In this document: in pieces, positions 1 to 6,402 of the stretch | Layout: each line of letters begins with the position of its first letter | How positions within the stretch are numbered: the stretch's first letter is position 1 | From: Bacillota bacterium | GTDB taxonomy: Bacteria; Bacillota; UBA994; UBA5500 | Length of the DNA stretch: 15,641 bases | NCBI GenBank assembly: GCA_023436245.1 | Contig: JAEZJZ010000056.1 | Location: 1 to 15,641, forward strand | Reading direction: 5' to 3' | Translations under genes and position numbers: made by a program | Notes under the pieces: model-generated | Told to the model about the DNA's origin: nothing | Databases searched by the model: none | What the model saw: the letters and a program-made list of their open reading frames with translations, nothing else

Positions 1-19
1 GCTGTGGTGCCGGGATCAA

Positions 20-58
20 CTCGGCATGCCGAGCCTCTACGAAGCGCAAACTGAACAG
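20..58 (-). repeat. Dispersed palindromic repeat, copy 1
   Basis: This 39-base segment, read on the minus strand, matches 15601-15639 at 34 of 39 positions, so the two copies lie in inverted orientation at opposite ends of the window. It contains a perfect 14-base palindrome, CTCGGCATGCCGAG, at 20-33. A degenerate second palindrome, CTGGCATGCTGAG, follows at 60-72. No open reading frame explains it. It may be a small dispersed palindromic element or a protein-binding site. The match is seen directly; its function is unknown. Confidence 0.7.
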
Positions 59-206
59 TCTGGCATGCTGAGGGCTACGGTGGGGGATATGCCGACTTTC
101 TGACGCTCTCGCGTGCTGCGGGCGCGACAGTAGGGGAAAAGGTCTGCTGACGATCTGACGTGCGTTTGGGATGAATACTCCGTCCTGGAAACATGCTAAT
201 GCTAAT

Positions 207-260
207 GCCGATCTCTCGGCAAGCGAGAATCGTCTCGGCGGCGCAATATCGCCGCACGAG
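207..260 (+). repeat. Double-hairpin repeat, copy A (short form)
   Basis: Two successive inverted repeats are visible. The first stem pairs 210-218 with 224-231, with C213 bulged and the loop GCAAG. The second pairs 234-243 with 250-260, with A256 unpaired and the loop CAATAT. The first hairpin and its right arm closely match the copies at 2853-2983 and 13467-13531. The linker between hairpins is shorter here, and the second stem has a different sequence but full pairing. It ends 24 bases before the start codon of the gene at 285, so it would lie in that gene's leader. Confidence 0.7.
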
Positions 261-284
261 GCTTGGTTAGGGCTGGTGATCTAA

Positions 285-1700
285 ATGACTAGGACATCCT
301 GGGCGCGAAGACTAACTGTTTCTCCCTTCACTTGGCTGGCGTTTGGCTCCCTCTGCTACTCGCTCGCTCTGCTGCGACTCGGCGCCTTTCCTGGCGCCAA
401 CTACGATTCGTATCAGTACGTCTATGCTGTGCTCGCCCGGCCGCGCCTGAATGCGCTGGAAGTGGCGGAGTTCGGTCGCCTGCATGTGCATTCCGGCTAC
501 TTTCCCCTCTGGTCGCTGTTCAGCCGCTTCGGTTTGCCCCTCTGGCAGGCCGCAAGCTGGCTCTGCATCGGATGCACAGCAGCTACTGTGGGAGCCATCT
601 ACCTGCTGGCCAAACGACTTGGCTGCCGACACGGCTATGCACTGGCGGCGGCCCTGCTCTGGCAGAGTCTAGCCACTGTCGCTTTCTATGCCAACATACC
701 GGAAATCTATGCTCCGTGGATGCTCTGCTTGGTCCTCTATCTACTCTCGCTTGAGCGCAGGCGAGCTGCTGCCGCGGTCGCCTGGTTTGCCGTCTCCACT
801 TGCTTGTTTCTGCCCAGCCTGCTGCTCCTGCCGGCGTTCCTCCGCCTGCGGCGACGCTGGCTGAGCTCTGGCCTGATCGGCACAGGACTGGGCCTAGGCC
901 TGCACTTGCTCACGCTCCGCGCCTACGGGGTCCCTTTCCTGACACGATTGGCATCTGAGAAGGTCTACTGGCAGGTGGCTAGCGGACCTCTTTGGTATCT
1001 GGTTTCCACCTGGAAGAGCATGGTGCAGAGCGGAATGGGACTTGCGCTACTCTGCCTGCTCCTGCCTGGATTGGCCCTGCGCAGGCGATTGTCCTCCACC
1101 GCCCGCTGGCTGATGCTGCTGGCAGTCCCGCTGTTCCTGGCTCCTGCCCTCTGGGTGAAGGATCATGGCAGCTTCTTTCTGCCGTTTGGACTGATGCTTT
1201 GTCTAGCTACTCCCTTGCTCTGGCAGCAGTGGGCAGGCAAGCGTCGGTGGCGCAGCAACGCCGGCCTGGCTATCATCCTGATTGCCGTCCTGCTAAATGC
1301 CAACAGCAGTTGGCGGCAGGTTGACTATGACCGCAGCATGGGGCAGACTCAGGTAGATTTTTGCCGCCTGGCCCTAAAACAGCTTCCCGAGAATAGCCAA
1401 GTGCTCTCCACTGCGTTGCTCTCGACCTGGTTGTTCGTCAAAGAGGACGCTGGACGCAGCGATGTAGAGTGCCTCTACTTCCCGTGGATGATCAACCAAA
1501 GCTACGCCGGGGTGATTGAGCGAAGCCTGGAAGAGCTGCGGGAGCTGCCGGGAGTCTACTTCATCGACCCCACCGTCACTACGGCGGTAGTGCAAGCCGG
1601 CCAACTGCTGCAGGCACTGCCTTTCCACATCCCCGGTTGGGAGGGCGGCCAGGCTCTCTGGGAACTGAAGGAGGTCTATTTGGGAGTACCGGGTCCTTGA
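285..1700 (+). CDS. Polytopic membrane protein, probable GT-C-type glycosyltransferase
   Basis: The protein has 471 residues with about ten hydrophobic segments spread along the chain and short basic cytoplasmic loops (RRR, RLRRRW). After the first membrane segment (about 15-35) comes an extracytoplasmic loop with NYDSYQY, where D41 sits as the acidic catalytic residue does in GT-C glycosyltransferases. A second suggestive motif is NIPEIYAP around E140, like the E-x-Y motif of DUF2723/PMT-like proteins. By family knowledge such enzymes move sugars from lipid-linked donors on the outer face of the membrane. The exact family and acceptor are inference. A general membrane protein of unknown function is the alternative. 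The ATG at 285 has only a weak AGGG upstream. The gene stands alone, preceded by double-hairpin repeat copy A and closed by the terminator at 1712. Confidence 0.6.
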   Translation: MTRTSWARRLTVSPFTWLAFGSLCYSLALLRLGAFPGANYDSYQYVYAVLARPRLNALEVAEFGRLHVHSGYFPLWSLFSRFGLPLWQAASWLCIGCTAATVGAIYLLAKRLGCRHGYALAAALLWQSLATVAFYANIPEIYAPWMLCLVLYLLSLERRRAAAAVAWFAVSTCLFLPSLLLLPAFLRLRRRWLSSGLIGTGLGLGLHLLTLRAYGVPFLTRLASEKVYWQVASGPLWYLVSTWKSMVQSGMGLALLCLLLPGLALRRRLSSTARWLMLLAVPLFLAPALWVKDHGSFFLPFGLMLCLATPLLWQQWAGKRRWRSNAGLAIILIAVLLNANSSWRQVDYDRSMGQTQVDFCRLALKQLPENSQVLSTALLSTWLFVKEDAGRSDVECLYFPWMINQSYAGVIERSLEELRELPGVYFIDPTVTTAVVQAGQLLQALPFHIPGWEGGQALWELKEVYLGVPGP

Positions 1701-1711
1701 GGGGCAATTAG

Positions 1712-1741
1712 CAAAGGCCACGCCGCCCGGCGTGGCCTTTG
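1712..1741. terminator. Strong rho-independent terminator between convergent genes
   Basis: A perfect 13-base-pair inverted repeat (1712-1724 with 1729-1741) has a 4-base GCCC loop. The arms begin CAAAGG and end CCTTTG, giving A-rich and T-rich flanks. It sits between the plus-strand membrane protein gene and the minus-strand deacylase gene, and probably serves both. Confidence 0.88.
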
Positions 1742-1763
1742 TCTTGCGGATACAAGTTGGGAA

Positions 1764-2708
1764 CTAGCCGATGGCGACCAGTGGGTCTCCGGCGTTGATG
1801 GCCAAGGAACTGATCACGTAGAGTACGGTGCCAGAGAGAGTAGCCTGGTAGGTGGAAAGCACCTGGCCGAAGTAATCGCGAATCTCCCCCAAGTTGTCTC
1901 CGACCTGCACCGTCTGCCCGGGACGAACTGTCGGATACCAGCACCCTGCGTGCTCCGCGTTGGTGCCGACCATGCGATCGAGCAGCTCGGACTGAGCCAA
2001 CTGCTGCACCTCGCCCGACAGGACGTTGAGATACGTGAGCACGTTGTGCACACCGGCCAAGTAAGCGCTCACCTCTGCCTCGCTCCACAGTCCGCGGCCA
2101 CCGATCTCGCCCAAGAAACCGGGCACGCCCATGGCGGCCGCTGAGCCAAAGGTGCCAGTGGTGGATACCGATCCGACCACGAACGGCACACCCAGACAGT
2201 TTGCCGCCTCGCGCGAGACGCGGGTGACCTCGGGATCAGCCGCCGCTGGGTAGAGCACGAACGGCACCAAGTCTTCATGGATGTCCCCACCGTGCAGATC
2301 CATATAGAAATCTGCCTGAGCGAATAGCTCGGTGGTGATGGTGTAGGCGATCCGCTCGGTAAAAGTGCCGAGCGCTTGACCTGGGAACATGCGGTTCAAG
2401 TTCTTGCCATCCCAAGGACCGACATACTGCAGCTTAGCCTGAAATGCCCAGACATTGGCCGGATGCAGGATGATCAATCTGCCCGAGACGTCGGACGGCT
2501 GTAATTCCCTCGCCAGGCGAATGCCTGTCTCGATACCCGGGTACTCACCGCCGTGCACCCCGCAGGTGATGGCCACCGTCTTGCCCGGTCGGCTACCATT
2601 GATCAGAGTCACAGGCATCGCTTGATCGGTGTTCTGCACCGTCAGCAAGCCCTGCACTTTTTCACCGGGATTGGCCACCAAGTTGCCCACCTTCAACACA
2701 TCTGTCAT
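1764..2708 (-). CDS. Succinylglutamate desuccinylase/aspartoacylase-family zinc hydrolase
   Basis: This is a 314-residue protein of the AstE/AspA family (M14-like zinc carboxypeptidase fold). Zinc ligands are visible as H52 and E55 in GVHGGEYPG and as H139 in MDLHGGD. The NLNRMFPG motif (103-110) matches the substrate-binding Asn-Arg of the family, and E201 in GEIGG fits the catalytic glutamate. The C-terminal 70 or so residues (RPGQTVQVGD, SGTVLYV) resemble the beta-rich, lipoyl-like tail of these proteins. The family cleaves N-acyl amino acids or related amides; the substrate here is not evident. The ATG at 2708 was chosen because GGGAGGG lies just upstream. A TTG at 2723 would place the start inside that site. 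The protein is probably cytoplasmic, with no signal peptide. The gene is monocistronic, with no arginine-catabolism genes beside it, so astE is not assigned. Confidence 0.85.
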   Translation of the reverse strand: MTDVLKVGNLVANPGEKVQGLLTVQNTDQAMPVTLINGSRPGKTVAITCGVHGGEYPGIETGIRLARELQPSDVSGRLIILHPANVWAFQAKLQYVGPWDGKNLNRMFPGQALGTFTERIAYTITTELFAQADFYMDLHGGDIHEDLVPFVLYPAAADPEVTRVSREAANCLGVPFVVGSVSTTGTFGSAAAMGVPGFLGEIGGRGLWSEAEVSAYLAGVHNVLTYLNVLSGEVQQLAQSELLDRMVGTNAEHAGCWYPTVRPGQTVQVGDNLGEIRDYFGQVLSTYQATLSGTVLYVISSLAINAGDPLVAIG

Positions 2709-2852
2709 GCTCTTCCCTCCCAATTTCGGAAATCTTCTCTCTTTCTATATTGGCCTTCGAGCTTGTCCTTTCCTGCTGCCATCACGTGGTTCTAGCAGTA
2801 CATGAGCTTGCCTTTAGCGACGCAAAATGGTTTAGTAGAGTAATGAGACAGC

Positions 2853-2918
2853 GGGGTACAAGCCGATTCTCGCAAGCGAGAATCGCTCTATTTAGATCGC
2901 AGCATTCGAGATGCTGCT
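2853..2918 (+). repeat. Double-hairpin repeat, copy B (tandem unit 1)
   Basis: This 66-base unit begins GGGGTACAAGCC. Hairpin 1 pairs 2865-2872 with 2877-2884 (8 base pairs, loop CAAG). Hairpin 2 pairs 2899-2905 with 2911-2917 (7 base pairs, loop TCGAG). It is directly followed by copy C, which starts with the same GGGGTACAAGCC. No protein-coding function is apparent. Confidence 0.88.
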
Positions 2919-2983
2919 GGGGTACAAGCCGATTCTCCAAGCGAGAATCGCTCTATTGAGATCGCAACGCTTATTGCGTTGCT
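2919..2983 (+). repeat. Double-hairpin repeat, copy C (tandem unit 2)
   Basis: This 65-base unit lies in tandem with copy B. Hairpin 1 pairs 2931-2937 with 2943-2949. Hairpin 2 pairs 2964-2970 with 2976-2982 (loop TTATT). Relative to copy B, hairpin 2 differs at three stem positions, and in each case the partner base has changed to keep pairing. The unit ends 17 bases before the ATG of the flavoprotein gene and just ahead of its ribosome binding site (GGGAAGGG), so it would lie in that gene's 5' leader. Confidence 0.88.
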
Positions 2984-3000
2984 GGGAAGGGTTGATAAGA

Positions 3001-4233
3001 ATGGCGAGGGTGATCGTGATCGGCGGGGGGCCAGCCGGCATCTTGGCGGCCGGGCGGGCTGCCTCCCTGGGGAGTGAAGTATATCTCCTGGAGAAGAATG
3101 AGCGCTTAGGCAAGAAGCTGGTGATTACCGGCAAGGGCCGCTGCAATGTAACCAATGATGCTGACCTGGATACCTTGATTCGCAATATTCCGGGCAACGG
3201 CCGCTTCCTCTACAGCGCCTTCACCGCCTTCGGCAGTGCGGATCTGCAGGCACTGCTCCGCGAGCACGGGGTGGAGTTGAAGGTGGAGCGAGGCAACCGG
3301 GTTTTCCCGCAGTCCGACCGCTCATTCGACGTGGTGGACGGCCTGCGTCGTTTCCTGGACCGACACCGCGTGCGAGTGCATCTGCAGGCCAAGGTGGAGT
3401 CCATTGTCCATAACGAAGGAGCGATTAGCGGCGTGCGCGTCAACGGCAAGCTGCTGCCGGCAGAGGCAGTGATTATCTCAGCCGGAGGCGCTTCCTACCC
3501 GGCAACCGGCTCCACTGGTGATGGCTATCGCCTGGCGGAGCAACTCGGACACACCATCATCACTCCTCGCCCGGCCTTGGTGCCGCTGGTGGTGCAGGAA
3601 CAATGGGCTAAAGAGCTGATGGGTCTGGCCCTGAAGAATGTACAGATCAGCCTGCTACAGGCGGGAAAGACTCTCGGCAGCGAGTTTGGCGAAATGCTGT
3701 TCACTCACTTTGGCATCAGCGGTCCGACCATTCTCACGCTCAGCCGGCTGGTCACCCATCAGAAGCAGGCAGAGCCAATCGTCGCCAGCATCGACCTGAA
3801 GCCGGCGCTACAGGTCGACCAACTGGACAACCGCTTGCAGCGTGATTTCGCCAAGTATCAGCGCAAGCAACTGAAGAACTCCTTGGACGAGTTGCTGCCA
3901 AAACGCCTGATTCCGGTGGTGATCGCCGAGGCAAAACTCGACCCGGATAAGCCGGTGCACCAGATCACGCGTGAAGAGAGACAGGCGCTGGTTGAGACAC
4001 TGAAGGGACTGAACCTGACCGTGGCCGGCACACGCCCCTTGACCGAGGCGATCGTCACAGCCGGCGGAGTCAGCGTGAAGGAGATCAACCCCAAGACCAT
4101 GGAATCGAAGTTGGTCAGCGGGCTCTTCTTCGCCGGAGAAGTGATGGACATAGACGGCTTTACCGGCGGGTTTAACCTGCAAGCGGCCTTCTCCACTGGG
4201 TTCCTGGCAGGCACACACGCTGCCGAGAAATAG
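3001..4233 (+). CDS. BaiN/HI0933-family NAD(P)/FAD-dependent oxidoreductase
   Basis: The protein has 410 residues. The N-terminal Rossmann motif VIGGGPAG (6-13) is followed by acidic E31 at the end of the second strand, as expected for ADP-ribose binding of FAD. GKGRCNVTN (44-52), AGGASYPATGSTGDGY and the C-terminal LFFAGEVMDIDGFTGGFN are hallmark segments of the HI0933/YhiN/BaiN family. The family is flavin-dependent. One characterised relative, BaiN, acts in bile-acid dehydroxylation, but most members have no known substrate, so none is assigned. The ATG at 3001 was chosen because GGGAAGGG lies at a suitable distance and the Rossmann strand starts at residue 3. The frame is open upstream to 2911, but those codons lie within repeat copy C. 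Cytosolic and probably monocistronic, ending at the terminator at 4239. Confidence 0.9.
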   Translation: MARVIVIGGGPAGILAAGRAASLGSEVYLLEKNERLGKKLVITGKGRCNVTNDADLDTLIRNIPGNGRFLYSAFTAFGSADLQALLREHGVELKVERGNRVFPQSDRSFDVVDGLRRFLDRHRVRVHLQAKVESIVHNEGAISGVRVNGKLLPAEAVIISAGGASYPATGSTGDGYRLAEQLGHTIITPRPALVPLVVQEQWAKELMGLALKNVQISLLQAGKTLGSEFGEMLFTHFGISGPTILTLSRLVTHQKQAEPIVASIDLKPALQVDQLDNRLQRDFAKYQRKQLKNSLDELLPKRLIPVVIAEAKLDPDKPVHQITREERQALVETLKGLNLTVAGTRPLTEAIVTAGGVSVKEINPKTMESKLVSGLFFAGEVMDIDGFTGGFNLQAAFSTGFLAGTHAAEK

Positions 4234-4238
4234 TGCGC

Positions 4239-4269
4239 AAAGGCCAAGGCAGAGAACGCCTTGGCCTTT
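4239..4269. terminator. Rho-independent terminator between convergent genes
   Basis: A perfect 12-base-pair inverted repeat (4239-4250 with 4258-4269) has the loop AGAGAAC, with AAA at the left foot and TTT at the right. It begins 5 bases after the stop of the flavoprotein gene. The T tract is short, but stem length and placement are typical. It could also stop transcription coming from the minus-strand gene at 4371. Confidence 0.82.
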
Positions 4270-4309
4270 CAATGCATCTATACAGACCTATTGGCTGACG
4301 GGCACTGAT

Positions 4310-4353
4310 CGGTGGCCGCAGCGACTGTTTGCGCTGAAGACAGGCGGCCACCG
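4310..4353. other. Long GC-rich hairpin 3' of the iron-sulfur flavoprotein gene
   Basis: The arms 4310-4319 (CGGTGGCCGC) and 4344-4353 (GCGGCCACCG) are perfectly complementary. The 24-base interior can form a further AGCG/CGCT stem (4320-4323 with 4332-4335). On the minus strand it follows the gene ending at 4371 by 17 bases. There is no T tract on either strand, so it is not a standard terminator. It may act as a 3' stabilising structure or be a repeat remnant. Confidence 0.5.
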
Positions 4354-4370
4354 TTACTGCATCGCACCAG

Positions 4371-5024
4371 CTATTCCGCCTGCAACTTGGCCAGCACCTG
4401 ACCGACCAACGGCCGAACGCGCTCAGAGATCAGGCCCCAATCGTGATCCATTGCCGGAAATACGGAACCTGCTACTGGCAGGTGACCCTTGACCCCAAAG
4501 ACCACGCCTTTGCTTTCGCCGTCAGGGCTCACCGGCTTGAACCCGCAGGACTGCAGTGCGGAGGCTAGTGGATTGAGCAACCCCTTGGTATAGTACTCGT
4601 CCACGCCATCTCCGTACATCCCGCCGTGGGCAACCAAGCCGGTTAGCTTGCCATGCAATGGGAACTCGTTCAGCTTTCGCTCGCAGTACTTGATGTAGGC
4701 CATTTCCTCGAGCTTCTCGAGAATGACCATCAGCTTGGCCGGCACCGGAGCGTAGTGCGGACAGACGATGAAGACAGCATCCGCCTCCTGCACCTGGGCA
4801 AACACCCGGTTGAAGTGCTCATCGTAAGGACAGGTCATGCTATCCGCACAATCGCCACACATCATGCAGAACTGCGGCTCCAGATCCACCAGAGCCGCCA
4901 CCTCCACCTGCGCCTCAGGTGCCGCTGCTGTCACCATTTCACCAATCAGCTTGCACACTAGCGTGGATGCGCTACTCTCCTTAGCTCGCACCACGTTGGA
5001 TGCCGAGAGACAGAGAATCCTCAA
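4371..5024 (-). CDS. Iron-sulfur flavoprotein of the NADPH-dependent FMN reductase family
   Basis: The protein has 217 residues. The start MRILCLSAS and the HYAPVPAKLMVILEKLE region match the flavodoxin-like FMN-binding fold. A compact cysteine cluster, CMMCGDCADSMTC (C53, C56, C59, C65; spacing CX2CX2CX5C), fits the CX2CX2CX4-7C motif that binds [4Fe-4S] in archaeal and clostridial Isf proteins. By family knowledge these carry electrons between ferredoxin-like donors and other acceptors in anaerobes. The physiological partner is not evident. The TTG at 5024 was chosen because GAGGAGGG lies 7 bases upstream in ideal position and the first beta strand begins immediately after; no in-frame ATG fits. 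The upstream spacer is shared with the divergent regulator gene at 5288, so the two could be co-regulated. Confidence 0.85.
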   Translation of the reverse strand: MRILCLSASNVVRAKESSASTLVCKLIGEMVTAAAPEAQVEVAALVDLEPQFCMMCGDCADSMTCPYDEHFNRVFAQVQEADAVFIVCPHYAPVPAKLMVILEKLEEMAYIKYCERKLNEFPLHGKLTGLVAHGGMYGDGVDEYYTKGLLNPLASALQSCGFKPVSPDGESKGVVFGVKGHLPVAGSVFPAMDHDWGLISERVRPLVGQVLAKLQAE

Positions 5025-5223
5025 GTTTCACCCTCCTCTTCCTCGACCACGCCCTACCTATCTTGGGTGGTCCTTCCTGCAATTTTCTCATCCAGGCTAC
5101 TGTCTCGTCAATGCGGTCTTCAGGACCCTGGTGGACAACTCTGGTTAGAGCTGAGGACGAACCAGGCAATGATGCGATGGCACGTTCGCCATGTACGGCA
5201 GATACTTGTCGAAACAGTTTTCC

Positions 5224-5253
5224 TTGACTTTCGATAGTCATCTAATATATGCT
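5224..5253 (+). promoter_or_regulatory. Candidate promoter with overlapping palindromic operator
   Basis: TTGACT (5224-5229) and TATGCT (5248-5253) are 18 bases apart; TATATG at 5246 would give 16. A near-perfect 14-base palindrome, GACTTTCGATAGTC (5226-5239), overlaps the -35 box and spacer, where a repressor could block polymerase. The motif TCGAT recurs at 5257. It lies 35 bases before the ArsR-type gene, so autoregulation is plausible. The assignment is inference from sequence alone. Confidence 0.45.
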
Positions 5254-5287
5254 CTAGTCGATTAACTCAGAAAGATGGTGGTGGCAG

Positions 5288-6316
5288 GTGGCCAGGACCA
5301 AGATAGACATTCCAGATAGTCTCTGTTATGACTTCCTCTGCAGCGTGATGCGGCTGCATAGCAACCTGGAGCTCACGCCCGAGTCGAAACCAGACTCAGA
5401 CATCCAGGATTGGGTCCAGAAATATGAGGGAGCAGTGCCGGCAGACATTCGCTCGCTGGCCAACGGGTTCTTCAATCTGGAGACGTACTTCGGTTTGAAC
5501 CTGATTGGTCTATGCGGTCAAGCTGAGGCAAAATCCATCCCTGAGTTCCTCTCTTACTTACTGACTGTCTCGGCTGAGGAGATTGTGGCGAGATTCCTCC
5601 TTTCTGGCGTCGGCCCCGGTAGAGAGGTCACTCCTGCCCTGGTGAGAGAGTTGCAGCAAGACCAAGCCGCTGCAGTCCGTTTCATGCAGGAGGAAATCTC
5701 ATTCAGCCCGCAGGAAAAGTGGCGAGCATTGGAGTACTTGCTCGAACCAGAGGCTGCCAAGAGCAATCTGCTGCGACTCCTCAACTGGCACTATCAGAAC
5801 GTGTACCGCCATGACGAGGAGCGGGTCTCGTCCATCCTACGGAAGGCGAATCAGGCTCTACGAGAAAGACTGCGCTTTGATGAGGAATACTTGAGGTTGT
5901 TGATTCCCTACGACGTGAAGAGACCACCGAGAGCACTGACGATTGCACTCTCGTACTACTATGAGGCAAGCAGTCTCTATAGCGTGCTGGATGCAATCTA
6001 TCTGTTTGGATATCGCTACGGCGAGCGCATAAGCAGCAAACATTCCATAGCCACGGCGTCGCAAGTCTTCAAGGCATTGGGTGATGAAACCAGATTGCAG
6101 ATTCTGCGGCTGCTGATCCGTCGCCCCTGGTATGGTCATGAGCTGGCCCAACAGCTGAGCCTCTCCAACTCTACGGTCTCCCACCATCTCAGCATGCTGG
6201 GGCTATGTGGGTTGATCAAAGCGTACAAAAAGGAAAACCGGGTCTACTATGAACTGGACCCAAGCGATGCAAAGCAAGTCGTCATGAGCACTCTGGAGCG
6301 CATCCTGCTGGACTGA
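5288..6316 (+). CDS. Long ArsR-type winged-helix transcriptional regulator
   Basis: The protein has 342 residues. The C-terminal part (about 258-342) is a classic ArsR winged helix: FKALGDETRLQILRLL, then HELAQQLSLSNSTVSHHLSML as the recognition helix-turn-helix, then LIKAYKKENRVYYEL as the wing. Ordinary ArsR proteins are about 100 residues, so roughly 255 residues are an extra N-terminal domain. It is rich in predicted helix and has no motif I recognise; it may bind a ligand. No metal-binding CVC motif is seen near the helix-turn-helix. The GTG at 5288 is the only good start at this end, and its ribosome binding site (GGTGGTGG) is weak. It heads a cassette with the exporter 86 bases downstream and the kinase beyond, so it is probably their local regulator. 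The ArsR fold is certain; the ligand is unknown. Confidence 0.85.
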   Translation: MARTKIDIPDSLCYDFLCSVMRLHSNLELTPESKPDSDIQDWVQKYEGAVPADIRSLANGFFNLETYFGLNLIGLCGQAEAKSIPEFLSYLLTVSAEEIVARFLLSGVGPGREVTPALVRELQQDQAAAVRFMQEEISFSPQEKWRALEYLLEPEAAKSNLLRLLNWHYQNVYRHDEERVSSILRKANQALRERLRFDEEYLRLLIPYDVKRPPRALTIALSYYYEASSLYSVLDAIYLFGYRYGERISSKHSIATASQVFKALGDETRLQILRLLIRRPWYGHELAQQLSLSNSTVSHHLSMLGLCGLIKAYKKENRVYYELDPSDAKQVVMSTLERILLD

Positions 6317-6343
6317 GAGCCAGCTTTCTTTATGGACACCTTA

Positions 6344-6376
6344 TTCGATATGTATGGAAACAGTATTTCTTTCGAT
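6344..6376 (+). promoter_or_regulatory. Candidate operator region before the exporter gene
   Basis: TTCGAT occurs twice in this AT-rich 86-base spacer (6344-6349 and 6371-6376). TTTCGAT also lies within the palindrome upstream of the regulator gene. Shared short motifs before both genes could be binding sites of the ArsR-type regulator. No clear -35/-10 pair is visible, and the motif is short enough to recur by chance. Confidence 0.25.
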
Positions 6377-6402
6377 TACTTTACTATCCGGGAGGAACTG
6401 AC

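Noticed and set aside
75..257. Minus-strand 60-codon open frame
   Set aside because: It starts at a GTG inside the double-hairpin repeat, has no ribosome binding site, and its low-complexity, Arg/Pro/Ser-rich composition is not protein-like.
2853..2983. The tandem units as a CRISPR array or tRNA pair
   Set aside because: There are only two units, with no unique spacers of constant length and no cas genes nearby. The folds lack tRNA features such as a T-arm GTTCGA motif and CCA-end acceptor stem.
2911..3000. N-terminal extension of the BaiN-type flavoprotein
   Set aside because: These 30 codons lie within repeat copy C. The ATG at 3001 has a good ribosome binding site and starts right at the Rossmann strand.
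4981..5241. Minus-strand 86-codon frame upstream of the iron-sulfur flavoprotein gene
   Set aside because: It has an ATG but no ribosome binding site, overlaps the flavoprotein start by 44 bases and matches no family I know. The middle (DRIDETVAWMRKLQ) looks somewhat protein-like, so a small or decayed gene cannot be fully excluded.
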